Positions 7,970 through 17,330 of a DNA stretch of 64,000 nt are shown one piece after another. Source of the stretch: Fen-1273 sp035516035 (GTDB lineage Bacteria > Bacteroidota > Ignavibacteria > UBA10030 > UBA6906). The notes under the pieces are model-generated. The model did not search any database and was not told the DNA's origin. It was given only the letters and a program-made list of their open reading frames with translations. The translations under genes and the position numbers were made by a program. The stretch covers positions 12,846-76,845 of the forward strand of contig DATJAS010000059.1 of the NCBI GenBank assembly GCA_035516035.1, given 5' to 3'. Within the stretch, counting starts at the first letter, position 1. The number at the start of each line of letters is the position of its first letter.

Positions 7970-9217
7970 ATGGTCATCGACATCAATGCCGTCGTCCGGT
8001 ACATCGTGTCTCTGCTCCTGTTCCCCACGTTCTTCCAGTGGGAGCTGCTCGTCTTTGCCTGGGGTGCCGCCGATCCGCCGTGGGTCATGGCGGCCAAGCG
8101 GCTCTTCCTTCTTCTGCCCGCGCTTGCGTTCATCGCCTCCTGCTGGCTGACCGTCCCGGCGATGCTGACCGTGGTCGTGCGCTCCAACAGGAAGGACTTC
8201 ATCACGTCGCTGTTCGTCACCTGGTGGGACCTCGGCAAGGCGATCCTCTCGTTCTGGGGAGGGATCTTCAGGTTCGTCCTGGTGTGCATCGGTTCGGTCG
8301 TGGGACTCCTGAAGGTCATCGTGGTGAGCATATGGTCGGTGGTGCTGGAAATCGTCACGCTTCCCTTCCGGCTGGTCCGGAAGGCCGGGGAGAGCGTCAC
8401 GAGCTCCACGGTCCCCTGGATCGCGGTCGTGCTCACGGTCGTCTGGTGCCTGATCGAGGCGCTGGTCTTCACGTACGTCACGACCCCGCTGGTGATCGAC
8501 ACGCTCTCCAACATCTCCGGCGAACAGCTCGCCGCCGCAACCGTCCGCATCCCGCTCTATCTCTTTCTCCTCTTCGTTGTGCTCGGGAGCTACGCCGTCC
8601 TGTCGAACTTCGTGAACGCCGTACAGTCGAAAAAGATCATGGGGATCATCACGATCAGCGCCATCGAGCTGGTGGTCATGTCCGTCGAAGTGATGTTCCT
8701 GTACAGGGAGTTCGTCGACTCGCTCGTCCCCTGGTTTGCACAGTACTCCCAGGGCTTTGAGCTCGGCATGTTCTGGACGATCGCCGTCGCATGCATCGCC
8801 TGGTTCGGTGTAAGAAGCATCTCCTGGTTCCTCTTTGCCGGGGCGGGGACCCCGACGCTCCTCTCCATCATCCAGGGGAAGGGCGCGGGCGCGCCTCCCG
8901 TGAAGGAAAAGGGAGCGGAGAAGGGCACGGACAGGGGAACCGATAAGTCCGCTGCAACTTCTTTCCTGTCGCGCCAGTTCGTCACGACGATCAAGGAAGA
9001 GGCGCTCTGGGTCCGCACGAAAGGGGACGACATCCTGGGGGCGTTCATACTCCCGCCGCTCCAGGTCGTGGCGGCCACGGTGAACTTTGCCACGCTCCTG
9101 GTCAGCGGGCGCCACCTCTTCGAGCTGCCGTTCTCGAGCATCTACGAGATCCTGAGCACGAAGGAAATGCTCGCCTCCATTGCCGCAAAGCGCGAGGCGG
9201 GGGAGGTGGCATCGTGA
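7970..9217 (+). CDS. Polytopic inner-membrane protein of unknown function
   Basis: A 415-residue protein. Clear hydrophobic segments include YIVSLLLFPTFF, LFLLLPALAFIASCWL, FVLVCIGSVVGLLKVIVVSI, WIAVVLTVVWCLIEALVF, IPLYLFLLFVVLGSYAVL, IGII-like segments near 220-245 and WTIAVACIAWFGV, giving about seven or eight membrane passes. A charged, flexible linker (KEKGAEKGTDRGTDKSAA, ~310-327) precedes a ~90-residue soluble C-terminal part. The ATG was chosen because GGGGAGGG lies 9 bases before it. The GTG of the next gene, an exported vWA protein, overlaps the stop (GTGA), so the two probably form one complex. I do not recognise the family. Confidence 0.75.
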   Translation: MVIDINAVVRYIVSLLLFPTFFQWELLVFAWGAADPPWVMAAKRLFLLLPALAFIASCWLTVPAMLTVVVRSNRKDFITSLFVTWWDLGKAILSFWGGIFRFVLVCIGSVVGLLKVIVVSIWSVVLEIVTLPFRLVRKAGESVTSSTVPWIAVVLTVVWCLIEALVFTYVTTPLVIDTLSNISGEQLAAATVRIPLYLFLLFVVLGSYAVLSNFVNAVQSKKIMGIITISAIELVVMSVEVMFLYREFVDSLVPWFAQYSQGFELGMFWTIAVACIAWFGVRSISWFLFAGAGTPTLLSIIQGKGAGAPPVKEKGAEKGTDRGTDKSAATSFLSRQFVTTIKEEALWVRTKGDDILGAFILPPLQVVAATVNFATLLVSGRHLFELPFSSIYEILSTKEMLASIAAKREAGEVAS

Positions 9218-10011
9218 GACGAACCGAGCATCCGGCGGAAAGGAATCGACGGGCTGCCCCGGCGGTCCGGCTCCTCTGCGCGCTGGCGCTCCTCGTGCCG
9301 GCGATTTGCGCGGCGCGCGCGCAGGAGGCGCCGCGGCTCTCCCTCTTTGTCGGCGTGGACGTGAGCGGGTCGTTCATGAAGAGCGGGTACTACGACGACG
9401 CGATCAACTTCCTGGCGCGGTACCTCTATGCCCACCTCAACGGGGTGGGCGGGCTCGAAATTCCGAACGTCCTGTTCGTCGGCTCGATCGGCGGAGTGAC
9501 GCCGGACCAGGCGCGGACGCTTTACCCGATTGAGACGTTCCAGCACCGGACCGTGGAGGAGATCGACGCGAAGCTGCGCGAGCTCTTCCCGAAGGGGCGG
9601 GAGACGCCGATCACGGATTTCAACGCCTTCGTCGACCAGGTGGCCCTGACCGTGAAGAACAGGCGGCTGGTTCTCCGCCCGATCTCGATCGTGCTCCTGA
9701 GCGACGGCGTCCCGGACGTCCCGGGGGAGGGGGGAACCAATTACAAGGGCATACACCTGAAGCCCCTGGAGACACTCTCACGGAACATCACCGTGCGTCT
9801 CCTGTACACCAGCCCCGAAGTCGGAAAGGAGTGGCAGACTGAAGTCCCCAGGAGCCGCGTCAAAGTCTGGACGCAGGACGCGGCGGTGATGGTGTCCTGG
9901 AAGGACCCGAGGATCTGCAAGCCCGACGAGCCGGTCGAGCAGCAGCCGGCGTTCATTGCCTGGGTGAAGGACAACGTCGATTACGGCGTCAGCGCCCGCA
10001 GGGTCGACTGA
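9214..10011 (+). CDS. Exported von Willebrand factor A-domain protein
   Basis: A 265-residue protein. After a basic, hydrophobic export signal (cleavage probably after ARAQ, ~41) it begins SLFVGVDVSGSFMKSG. DVSGS is the DxSxS metal-ion-dependent adhesion motif of vWA domains, and SIVLLSDGVPDVPGEGG is the later conserved strand-loop. Likely periplasmic or surface-exposed, binding a protein partner through a divalent metal. It is translationally coupled to the polytopic protein before it. No function can be assigned beyond the domain. Confidence 0.75.
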   Translation: MRRTEHPAERNRRAAPAVRLLCALALLVPAICAARAQEAPRLSLFVGVDVSGSFMKSGYYDDAINFLARYLYAHLNGVGGLEIPNVLFVGSIGGVTPDQARTLYPIETFQHRTVEEIDAKLRELFPKGRETPITDFNAFVDQVALTVKNRRLVLRPISIVLLSDGVPDVPGEGGTNYKGIHLKPLETLSRNITVRLLYTSPEVGKEWQTEVPRSRVKVWTQDAAVMVSWKDPRICKPDEPVEQQPAFIAWVKDNVDYGVSARRVD

Positions 10012-10014
10012 CCA

Positions 10015-10035
10015 CGGCGGGAGCAGCCCCTGCCG
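10015..10035 (+). other. Short GC-rich hairpin
   Basis: CGGCGGG pairs with CCC-T-GCCG across a 6-base loop with one bulge, right after the vWA gene. A weak candidate terminator, lacking a T-run. Confidence 0.3.
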
Positions 10036-10050
10036 GTAGAGAAATTCTCC

Positions 10051-10079
10051 TTGTTCCGTCGCTCCGCGCTCCGTACCTT
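10051..10079 (+). promoter_or_regulatory. Promoter TTG-N20-TACCTT
   Basis: TTG at 10051-10053 and TACCTT at 10074-10079, 20 bases apart, about 38 bases before the ATG of the large fibronectin-III protein. It has the same geometry, and the same TACCTTA core, as the promoter at 42687-42715. Confidence 0.65.
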
Positions 10080-10117
10080 AGACGCACTGTCCTTTGAATC
10101 ACCGCCCGGAGCGATGC

Positions 10118-13100
10118 ATGAAACGCTGGACCTGGAGACTCCTGCCGGCACTCTGCCTGCTGGGGGCCGTTGCGCGTTCGCAGATCCTCCCCCCCAATCC
10201 CCCCGTGGCGAACGCGGCGTCGAATATCACCGTGACGTCGTTCTCGGCGAACTGGAATTCCTCCGCGACCGCCACGTCGTACATCCTCCAGGTGGCGACC
10301 GATTCGATCTTCCGCATCTTCGTCCCGAACTACAACAATATCAATGTCGGCAATGTCCTGACGTATTCCGTCACGGGGCTGAACCCCTCGACGTACTACT
10401 ATTACCGTGTCCGCGCAAACAACGCGGGGGGCGCGAGTGCTGTATCCAACTTCATCACGCTGGCCACGCTCGTCCCGGTGCCGTCGGCGCTTCCCGCAAC
10501 GAACGTGTCACAGACCTCGTTCACGGCGAACTGGGACACCGCCGCGACCGCCTCCGCGTACCTGCTTGACGTTGCCACGGATACGACGTTCACCTCGTTC
10601 GTCGCAGGGTACGCTGGTCTAAATGTCGGGAATGTCATCACATGGAACGTCGCGGGGCTCACCGGTGCGACGAAGTACTTCTACCGCGTGCGGGCGACCA
10701 ACGCGACCGGAACGAGCGACAACTCGAACATCATTGCGCTCCTCACCGTACCCTCCTCCCCCGTGGCGACGGCGGCGACCGCCATCGTCCAGACATCGTT
10801 TTCGGCGAACTGGAACGCGTCACCCGGTGCGACGACGTACACGCTCGAGGTGGCGACGGACTCCATCTTCCAGATCCCGGTGACGGGGTACGCCGGTCTC
10901 AGCGTCGGCAACGTCCTGACGCGTTCCGTTACGGGTTTGAGTCCCTCGACGACGTACTACTACCACGTCTGGGCGGGCAACACGAGCGGCTTCAGCGGGC
11001 CGTCCAACACGATCAGGCTGACGACGCTCGTGCCGATCCCCCCGGCGCCGCTTGCCGCCGCGGCGACGAACATTCTCCAGGCGTCGTTCACGGCGAACTG
11101 GAACCCTTCGACGGGCGCCACCGGGTACTTCCTTGACGTCGCGACCGATACGACGTTCACGTCGATACTCCCCGGCTACGACAACCTGAGCGTCGGCAAC
11201 GTCACTACCCGGAGCGTTACGGGCCTCTCGGGCGGGACGAAGTACTTTTATCGCGTGCGTGCGAACAACGGCGGGGGGACGAGCGGGAGTTCGAATATCA
11301 TCTCACTGACGACGGTCGTCGCCACGCCGGCTCCCCCCGTGGGGACCGCGGCGGCAAACGTCACGCAGACGTCGTTTGCCGCCACGTGGACCGCATCGGC
11401 CGGCGCGACCGCGTACCAGATCGATGTCGCCGCCGACACGAATTTCACATCGATGCTTCCGGGGTACAATAATCTCGGTGTCGGCAACGTCCTTTCGCAG
11501 AGTGTCCCGGGGCTCTCGCCGGGCACGAAGTACTTCTACAGGGTCAGGGCGAGCAACGTCGGCGGGACGAGCGCAAGCTCCAACGTCGTCTCTGTGACCA
11601 CCGTCGTGGCGACGCCGGCTCCCCCCGTTGCGACCGCGGCAACGGGGATCTCCGCGGCGTCGTTCACGGCGAACTGGAACCCCTCCTCCGGCGCGACCGC
11701 GTATTTCCTCGACGTGGCTACAGATACCGGGTTTACGCTCATACTCTCGTCGTACGGCAACCTGAATGTCGGCAATGCGCTCTCAAGGAGCGTCACCGGG
11801 CTCACACCGGCGTCAAAGTACTTTTACCGTGTGCGCGCGGGGAATGCAGGAGGGACAAGCGGGAGTTCGAATATCGTTTCGGCGACGACGCCGGGTGTCC
11901 CGCCACCTGCGCCGGTGCTGAGTGCGCCCGCGAACGGTGCGGCCGGAGTGCCCGCGACGCTCACGCTCGCCTGGAATCCGTCCGCGGGGGCGGCGGGATA
12001 CGCCACCCAGGTCTCCCTCGACCCATCGTTTGCCTCCCCCTTCATCAATGACACCGCGGTGACGGGCCTGACGAAGGCACTTGCCTCACTGGCGCTCAAC
12101 ACGACATACTACTGGAGGGTTGCTGCTAAGAACCAGTACGGCACGGGCGCCTGGTCCTCCCCCGTCTTTGCGTTTTCGACGGCAGCGAGCACCGCGCTTT
12201 CTGGGACTGTCGCATATCCTTCGAACCCGCAGCAGAGCGACTACCGGATGGTGAGTATTCCCGGTGCGACCGGGGGAAGTGTCGCAGACCTCGTTGCCGG
12301 CTCGGGGGGGAACCAGGGGTCTGACTGGCGCGCGTTTCGCGTGCCGGCCTCCGGCGTTCCTGCCGAGCTGAGTCTTGCGGACCAGGTCCACCCCGGAGAA
12401 GGCGTGTGGCTCATCCGGAAGAATGCGCTTCTCGTCATGAAATCGGACACGCTCCCCCCGTTGCAGTCCGGGGGGGTATATCCGGTGCCGTTGCATGCAG
12501 GTTGGAACATCATCGGCGACCCGTTCGAGGTGCCTGTGCTCTGGTCTGAAATCAGTGCCTCCAACGATCTTCTCACTTCCGATGTCATACAGGGATGGTC
12601 CGGCTCGTACGGAGTGGATACCGTGATGGTCCCGTTCAGGGGGTATTATTTCTACAACGCAGACACCACCGCAACGACGCTCAACATTCCGTATCCGCTT
12701 CCCTCGACTCTCCAGCGCGTCCCGCCGCCGGCTCCCGTGATCGACTGGACGCTCAATGTCGGGTTTGAATCGGCAGACAACACGGACGCGGATTGCCGGC
12801 TGGGAGTTTCCCGTGCAGGTGCGCCCGGCGCGCTCGAAATACGGAAGCCGCCGCTCGCATTCGCAGGCGGTGAGATCTTCTTCGCACGCCGCGCGGCGGA
12901 TGGCACGCAAGGGAAATTCAGCACTGATTACAGGACGTTGACGCTCCCGGTGGAGGAGTGGGACGTACAGGTCAACCGCCAGGGGGGATGCATCGGCACG
13001 CTCCGGTTCAGCGGCATGGAGCTGATCCCGGCGCGCTTCTCTGTGGTCCTCGTGAGCCCGGATGACGGCCTCCCCGTTGACCTGAGGACGAGGAGCTCCT

Positions 13101-13456
13101 ACCCGCTCCATTCGCCGGCGCGCGGCATGACCGTCGTCGTTCTTATCGGCGATCCGGCTGCCGTTGCTGAAAAGGTCGCCGCACTCGTGCCGCAGTCGTA
13201 CGTGCTCTCCCAGAACTACCCGAACCCTTTTAATCCCACGACGACGATTCGCTACGGGCTCCCGCAAAAGGGATCAGTGCAGATCACCGTGTACAACGCC
13301 CTGGGCCAGGAAGTCCGCAGGCTCGTGAACGGGGATCAGGACGCCGGCTACCACGAAGTGCAGTTCGACGGGACTGCGCTGGCATCGGGGGTCTACTTCT
13401 ACAGGATACAGGCCGGAAGCTTCTCCATGACGAAGCGCTTCGTTCTCATCAGGTAG
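10118..13456 (+). CDS. Giant fibronectin type III repeat protein with T9SS C-terminal domain
   Basis: A 1112-residue secreted protein. A signal peptide (MKRWTWRLLPALCLLGAVARS) is followed by six near-identical ~93-residue fibronectin-III repeats, recognisable by recurrent TSFSANW/ASFTANWNPS, LDVATDTTFTS, NVGNVLTRSVTGL and KYFYRVRA segments. A seventh divergent Ig-like module comes next, then a ~300-residue region with VPLHAGWNIIGDPFEV, and finally a C-terminal domain with SQNYPNPFNPTTTIRYGLP, ITVYNALGQEV, LASGVYFYRI and a last MTKRFVLIR. That end is a type A T9SS sorting domain, so the protein is predicted to cross the outer membrane through T9SS and attach to the surface. The ATG has GGAG 7 bases upstream. 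Likely adhesive or structural. The repeats are so similar that copy number may vary by recombination. Confidence 0.88.
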   Translation: MKRWTWRLLPALCLLGAVARSQILPPNPPVANAASNITVTSFSANWNSSATATSYILQVATDSIFRIFVPNYNNINVGNVLTYSVTGLNPSTYYYYRVRANNAGGASAVSNFITLATLVPVPSALPATNVSQTSFTANWDTAATASAYLLDVATDTTFTSFVAGYAGLNVGNVITWNVAGLTGATKYFYRVRATNATGTSDNSNIIALLTVPSSPVATAATAIVQTSFSANWNASPGATTYTLEVATDSIFQIPVTGYAGLSVGNVLTRSVTGLSPSTTYYYHVWAGNTSGFSGPSNTIRLTTLVPIPPAPLAAAATNILQASFTANWNPSTGATGYFLDVATDTTFTSILPGYDNLSVGNVTTRSVTGLSGGTKYFYRVRANNGGGTSGSSNIISLTTVVATPAPPVGTAAANVTQTSFAATWTASAGATAYQIDVAADTNFTSMLPGYNNLGVGNVLSQSVPGLSPGTKYFYRVRASNVGGTSASSNVVSVTTVVATPAPPVATAATGISAASFTANWNPSSGATAYFLDVATDTGFTLILSSYGNLNVGNALSRSVTGLTPASKYFYRVRAGNAGGTSGSSNIVSATTPGVPPPAPVLSAPANGAAGVPATLTLAWNPSAGAAGYATQVSLDPSFASPFINDTAVTGLTKALASLALNTTYYWRVAAKNQYGTGAWSSPVFAFSTAASTALSGTVAYPSNPQQSDYRMVSIPGATGGSVADLVAGSGGNQGSDWRAFRVPASGVPAELSLADQVHPGEGVWLIRKNALLVMKSDTLPPLQSGGVYPVPLHAGWNIIGDPFEVPVLWSEISASNDLLTSDVIQGWSGSYGVDTVMVPFRGYYFYNADTTATTLNIPYPLPSTLQRVPPPAPVIDWTLNVGFESADNTDADCRLGVSRAGAPGALEIRKPPLAFAGGEIFFARRAADGTQGKFSTDYRTLTLPVEEWDVQVNRQGGCIGTLRFSGMELIPARFSVVLVSPDDGLPVDLRTRSSYPLHSPARGMTVVVLIGDPAAVAEKVAALVPQSYVLSQNYPNPFNPTTTIRYGLPQKGSVQITVYNALGQEVRRLVNGDQDAGYHEVQFDGTALASGVYFYRIQAGSFSMTKRFVLIR

Positions 13457-13470
13457 CGCCCGCTGCGGGA

Positions 13471-13571
13471 GGTTGCTTCGCAAAGAGCGCTCGCAATGAC
13501 GGGGGAATGTCATTGCGAGGGGCGCCGAAGCCGAAGGTGGCGCCACAGGCGCCTGCGCCCCGAAGCAATCT
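13471..13571. repeat. Two head-to-head copies of a GTCATTGCGAG...GAAGCAATCT interspersed repeat
   Basis: One unit runs from GTCATTGCGAG (13509) to GAAGCAATCT (13571) with GGGGCGC/GCGCCCC and GGCGCC internal palindromes. A second, shorter copy lies inverted just before it (GGTTGCTTCGC at 13471 to GCAATGAC at 13500). The same termini occur again at 46289-46330. It lies between the fibronectin protein and proS, where transcripts could fold it into a stem. Confidence 0.7.
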
Positions 13572-13576
13572 CCGAC

Positions 13577-13606
13577 TTGCATTTTGCCCGCCTAATTCCG
13601 TATTGT
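13577..13606 (+). promoter_or_regulatory. Possible promoter of proS: TTG-N21-TATTGT
   Basis: TTG at 13577-13579 and TATTGT at 13601-13606. The spacing is 21 rather than 20 and the second element is weaker than in the other examples. It is well placed before proS and directly follows the repeat. Confidence 0.4.
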
Positions 13607-13665
13607 GTTTATTCAACCAGCCTGCGCATTTCGCGCTCAATTCCGACTGCACGGAGAAGTTCATA

Positions 13666-15120
13666 ATGAGTGACAGCGACACCAGGGAAACCAAGGTCAA
13701 AATCACGCCCCGCGGGGAGGATTTTCCCCGCTGGTACACAGACGTCATCGCGGCGGCGGAGATGGCGGACTATTCCCCCGTGAAGGGATGCATGGTCATT
13801 CGTCCCTGGGGGTACGCGATCTGGGAAACGCTGCAGTCGACGCTCGACGGCATGCTGAAGGCGTCGGGGCACCAGAATGCCTATTTTCCCCTCTTCATCC
13901 CCGAGAGCTTCCTCAAGCGGGAGGCGGAACACGTGGAGGGGTTTTCCCCCGAGCTGGCCGTCGTGACGCATGCCGGAGGGAAAAAGCTCGAAGAGCCGCT
14001 TGTCGTCAGGCCGACGTCGGAGACGATCATTTACGACAGCTTCTCACAGTGGGTGCATTCCTGGCGCGATCTCCCGCTCCTCATCAACCAGTGGAGCAAT
14101 GTCGTCCGATGGGAAATGCGGACGCGCCTCTTCCTCAGGACGACGGAGTTCCTCTGGCAGGAGGGACACACGGCACACGCCACTCATGATGAAGCGGAAC
14201 AGGAGGTGCTTTCGATTCTCGACAAATACCGGCGGCTTGCAGAAGAGACGATGGCAATCCCCGTGATCCCCGGTGTAAAGTCGGACAGCGAGAAGTTCGC
14301 GGGTGCCCGCCGCACGCACGCCATCGAGGCCCTGATGCAGGACGGGAAGGCCCTCCAGTGCGGGACGTCGCACGATCTCGGCCAGAATTTCTCACGCGCG
14401 TTCGGCGTGAAGTTTCTCGACGCGGAGGGGAAGGAGGAGTACGCCTGGCAGACGAGCTGGGGGGTAAGCACGCGCCTGATCGGGGCGCTGATCATGGTGC
14501 ACGGCGACGACAGGGGGATCGTCCTCCCGCCGAACGTCGCCCCGCTCAAGGCGGTGTTCGTCCCGATCTGGAAAAACGACGCGCAGCGGACGGAACTGAC
14601 GACCGCGGCAACGCGAATGGCGGAGGATCTACGCAAGGCGGGAATCTCCTGCCGTGTTGATGACCGGGATCTTCGCCCCGCATGGCGGTACTACGAATGG
14701 GAACGGAAGGGCGTCCCCCTGAGGATCGAAATCGGCCCGCGCGACATGGAACAGTCGCAGGTGACGATGGTCCGGCGCGACGCCGAAGGGAAGATTGCGG
14801 CACCGCAGGCCGGCATCGCCGGCACGGTGGGGCGCGTGCTCGGAGAGATACAGGCCGGCATGTTCGAGCGCGCACGGAAGTTCCGCGACGACAACACGTT
14901 CACGGTTTCGGGCTGGAAGGAACTCGCGGATATCCTCGGCGGAAAGGGAGGATTTGTGCGGGCGCCCTGGTGTGGTGCGGCAGCGTGCGAGGCGAGGATC
15001 AAGGAGGAGACGAAAGGGACGATCAGGGTTATCCCCGCAGACGCATCATCGCATCCCGGGAATTGCGTTGCGTGCGGCGCGCCGGCGACGATGTCGCCTC
15101 TCTTTGCGGTGGCATACTAG
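13666..15120 (+). CDS. proS: Prolyl-tRNA synthetase (archaeal/eukaryotic-like type)
   Basis: Charges tRNA-Pro with proline in the cytoplasm. The 484-residue length, without the long editing insertion of the classical bacterial enzyme, marks the ProS type 3 form. Class II motifs are visible: LVVRPTSETIIYDSFSQW (motif 2 region), WQEGHTAHAT and the motif 3 region GALIMVHGDDRGIVLPP. A C-terminal zinc-ribbon-like part carries CGAAACE and CVACGAPA. The ATG has CGGAGAAG 6 bases upstream; upstream in-frame codons fall within the repeat and are not coding. It is convergent with the next gene, 16 bases apart. Confidence 0.95.
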   Translation: MSDSDTRETKVKITPRGEDFPRWYTDVIAAAEMADYSPVKGCMVIRPWGYAIWETLQSTLDGMLKASGHQNAYFPLFIPESFLKREAEHVEGFSPELAVVTHAGGKKLEEPLVVRPTSETIIYDSFSQWVHSWRDLPLLINQWSNVVRWEMRTRLFLRTTEFLWQEGHTAHATHDEAEQEVLSILDKYRRLAEETMAIPVIPGVKSDSEKFAGARRTHAIEALMQDGKALQCGTSHDLGQNFSRAFGVKFLDAEGKEEYAWQTSWGVSTRLIGALIMVHGDDRGIVLPPNVAPLKAVFVPIWKNDAQRTELTTAATRMAEDLRKAGISCRVDDRDLRPAWRYYEWERKGVPLRIEIGPRDMEQSQVTMVRRDAEGKIAAPQAGIAGTVGRVLGEIQAGMFERARKFRDDNTFTVSGWKELADILGGKGGFVRAPWCGAAACEARIKEETKGTIRVIPADASSHPGNCVACGAPATMSPLFAVAY

Positions 15121-15136
15121 AGTTCAGGTGCGCGGT

Positions 15137-16621
15137 TCACTCGCCCCACGATAGCCGCAGGAGGTAGACGTCGTACGCGTCCCCCTCCCGGCCCATTGTC
15201 CCGAGTCGCCCGATCCGCTCATGCCGGAGCGGCGCGACGGCGGCGAGTGCGGGTGCCGAAGCTTTCCAGGATGCGGCGCATGAATCGATCCCCGGCGTCG
15301 CACGCCGGGCGATCACGAAGCGGGGACGGTAGCGGGCGATGAGTGCTGTGTCCGCCGCGGTCCCCGCTTCGCGCGTGTGAATCGAGACAAGTCCTCCCGT
15401 GTCAATGATCGGCCTCCCCGAGTAGTATCCCACGATTCCCACATCCGCCACCATGACCGACCCCGTATCCGGGGCAGCTCCAAGCTCTCTTCCCATCGAT
15501 GCGTACACGGATTGGAATCCGCTGACGAATGCCCGGATCGGCTCCAGGTGGAGCGTGAGGAAGAGGGCTGCCTGTACCACGCCGATGCCGATCGCTGCGC
15601 GGGGGAGCCAGCGTCTCGCGCCGGCGGATGCGAGAAGGCGAACCATCAGCAATGCCGCCGCGGGGTGGATGATGAGCAGGTAGCGCGAGATCATGTTCGT
15701 TCCCTTCAGCGCATACATGCCGAGGAGGAGCACGCTGAACACGAAGAAAAGCGCCTCTCCCGGGGGGATCCCGCGGAACACCTGGCGCGAAAAATGCCCG
15801 GTAATCACGAGGAAGCCCGCCAGCAGCAGAAGATCGGGGTACGTGCCTCCGACCACCGCCGTGAAGCGATAGAGGGATTCGGCGTCGAACAGTGATCCCG
15901 TCTTGAACGAGGTCATGGGGAGGAACGCGTGGAAGTAGAGCGAAGCTGCCATGAACCAGCACGCAAAGAGGATGGCGGTCACCGCAAAATATGCCGCGGC
16001 GTTCCACCCGGTTCCCGGGGTCTGCCTTGCCCCCGGGTCCTGGTATGATTTCCCGCCCCGCCGGAAAGAAAGTGCAATGGCGCAGGCTAGGGGAATAAGG
16101 ATGAACTCCGGCCTGTCGAGAAACGCCGTGAGCGAGAGGAGCGCATTGCGGAGCGAATGTGCGGTTGACCATGAGCGGAGTATGAGCACCGCCACGAAGA
16201 GCGTGAGTCCGGTCTCCATGCCGGTCATCATCCACCGGAACATGACAGCGTTCACGAGATATATGGCCAGTCCGGCGAGGACGCCCCGGAGGGGAAGCCG
16301 GAGCTTGGTGGAGAGATATCCGGCGAAGAGCGCGGCGGATCCGACGGTGAGGAGCGCTGAGAGGACTCTCCCGGTAAGGACGACGTTCCCCGTGAGGAGG
16401 GAAAAACCGGCGCAGACAATGACCCAGAGTATGCTCGTCGAGCCGTACGAGGGGTACGGCGTGTTGTAGCCGAAGACCCCGTGCGTTGCCAGGTTTCGCG
16501 CGAACGTGAAATGGATGAACGCATCGTCGCCGGTATAGCCGGGGATCACCAGGAGGTTGAGCGCGATCAGCGCCGCGGGGAGGACGGCGACCGCCGTGCG
16601 GAGCACCCGCGCTTCGTTCAT
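15137..16621 (-). CDS. Polytopic glycosyltransferase-like membrane protein (GT39/ArnT-like fold)
   Basis: A 494-residue protein with about ten hydrophobic segments and a soluble C-terminal part. Near the N-terminus YTGDDAFIHFTFARNLATHG carries the Asp-Asp motif and surroundings of lipid-linked-sugar-dependent (GT-C) glycosyltransferases; a second loop motif is RYLLIIHPAAAL. It probably transfers a sugar from a polyprenyl-phosphate donor on the periplasmic side. The ATG overlaps the stop of rsmE (ATGA); a 669-residue reading that extends across rsmE is rejected. Acceptor unknown. Confidence 0.7.
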   Translation of the reverse strand: MNEARVLRTAVAVLPAALIALNLLVIPGYTGDDAFIHFTFARNLATHGVFGYNTPYPSYGSTSILWVIVCAGFSLLTGNVVLTGRVLSALLTVGSAALFAGYLSTKLRLPLRGVLAGLAIYLVNAVMFRWMMTGMETGLTLFVAVLILRSWSTAHSLRNALLSLTAFLDRPEFILIPLACAIALSFRRGGKSYQDPGARQTPGTGWNAAAYFAVTAILFACWFMAASLYFHAFLPMTSFKTGSLFDAESLYRFTAVVGGTYPDLLLLAGFLVITGHFSRQVFRGIPPGEALFFVFSVLLLGMYALKGTNMISRYLLIIHPAAALLMVRLLASAGARRWLPRAAIGIGVVQAALFLTLHLEPIRAFVSGFQSVYASMGRELGAAPDTGSVMVADVGIVGYYSGRPIIDTGGLVSIHTREAGTAADTALIARYRPRFVIARRATPGIDSCAASWKASAPALAAVAPLRHERIGRLGTMGREGDAYDVYLLRLSWGE

Positions 16622-17328
16622 CTGCCGGGCTCCCGCGCCATGACCAGCGCGCAGGCGGCGACCGCCGCAGTCTCGGCGCGCAGGCGCCGGGTCCCGAGCG
16701 ACACAGGTCGGAACCCGGCCCCCCGGGCGGCATCGATCTCGGCATTGCTGAACCCGCCTTCCGGCCCGATACAGAGCGCGACCCCGCCGGAGTCGCCGAT
16801 GAGTGCCGCGTCGAACGGCCGTGCGGCCTCCTGGTGGGGGATCAACTTCAGGGCTGCACTGCACGCCGTGAGGAAGTCCCCAAAGAGGTGGGGGCGTTCG
16901 ACCCGGGGGAGGACGCACCGCCCGGACTGTTTCATCGCGGCAACGCACAGCTTTTGCCACCGCTCTGTTTTCCCCTGCCGCGGGATCGTCCGCTCCGTGA
17001 GGAGGGGGATGATTCGCGAGACGCCGAGTTCCACCGACTTCTCCACGAGGTAGTCGAAACGCGAAGGGTTCTTCAGCATTCCAGCGGCGAGCGTCAGGTC
17101 CAGTGAAGGCTCGTGCAACCGGTCGTGCGCCGCGCTGATCCGGCAACGTGCCTCGCGCCTCCCGATCGTCTCCAGGACGGCGTCGTAGGCGTGCCCCTCG
17201 CCGTCGACGACCCGGAGCGCGTCTCCCTCGCGCAGGCGCATCACGTGCGTGAGATGGGAGAACTCCTCACCGTCGATCGTGAGCGTGGGGGGAGTGATCG
17301 CCGGCGGCGGGGCGTAGAAATATTCCAT
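16618..17328 (-). CDS. rsmE: 16S rRNA (uracil-1498-N3)-methyltransferase
   Basis: A 236-residue SPOUT-class methyltransferase that modifies U1498 of 16S rRNA. Seen: N-terminal PUA-like part with FSHLTHVMRLREGD, KNPSRFDYLVEKSVELGV, and the knot motif LCIGPEGGFSNAEID followed by SLGTRRLRAETA, the family hallmark. The start MEYFYAPPP was chosen by family fit, 2 bases after the stop of the Omp85-like gene; the longer frame runs through that gene in another phase. Confidence 0.93.
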   Translation of the reverse strand: MEYFYAPPPAITPPTLTIDGEEFSHLTHVMRLREGDALRVVDGEGHAYDAVLETIGRREARCRISAAHDRLHEPSLDLTLAAGMLKNPSRFDYLVEKSVELGVSRIIPLLTERTIPRQGKTERWQKLCVAAMKQSGRCVLPRVERPHLFGDFLTACSAALKLIPHQEAARPFDAALIGDSGGVALCIGPEGGFSNAEIDAARGAGFRPVSLGTRRLRAETAAVAACALVMAREPGR

Positions 17329-17330
17329 CC

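Noticed and set aside
10200..12200. The regular repeats as a possible CRISPR array
   Set aside because: The repeats are ~280 bases long and in-frame protein modules (fibronectin-III), not short direct repeats with spacers.
15137..17146. A longer 669-residue version of the glycosyltransferase
   Set aside because: The extra 175 residues are the out-of-phase reading of rsmE; the membrane protein clearly begins at MNEARVL.
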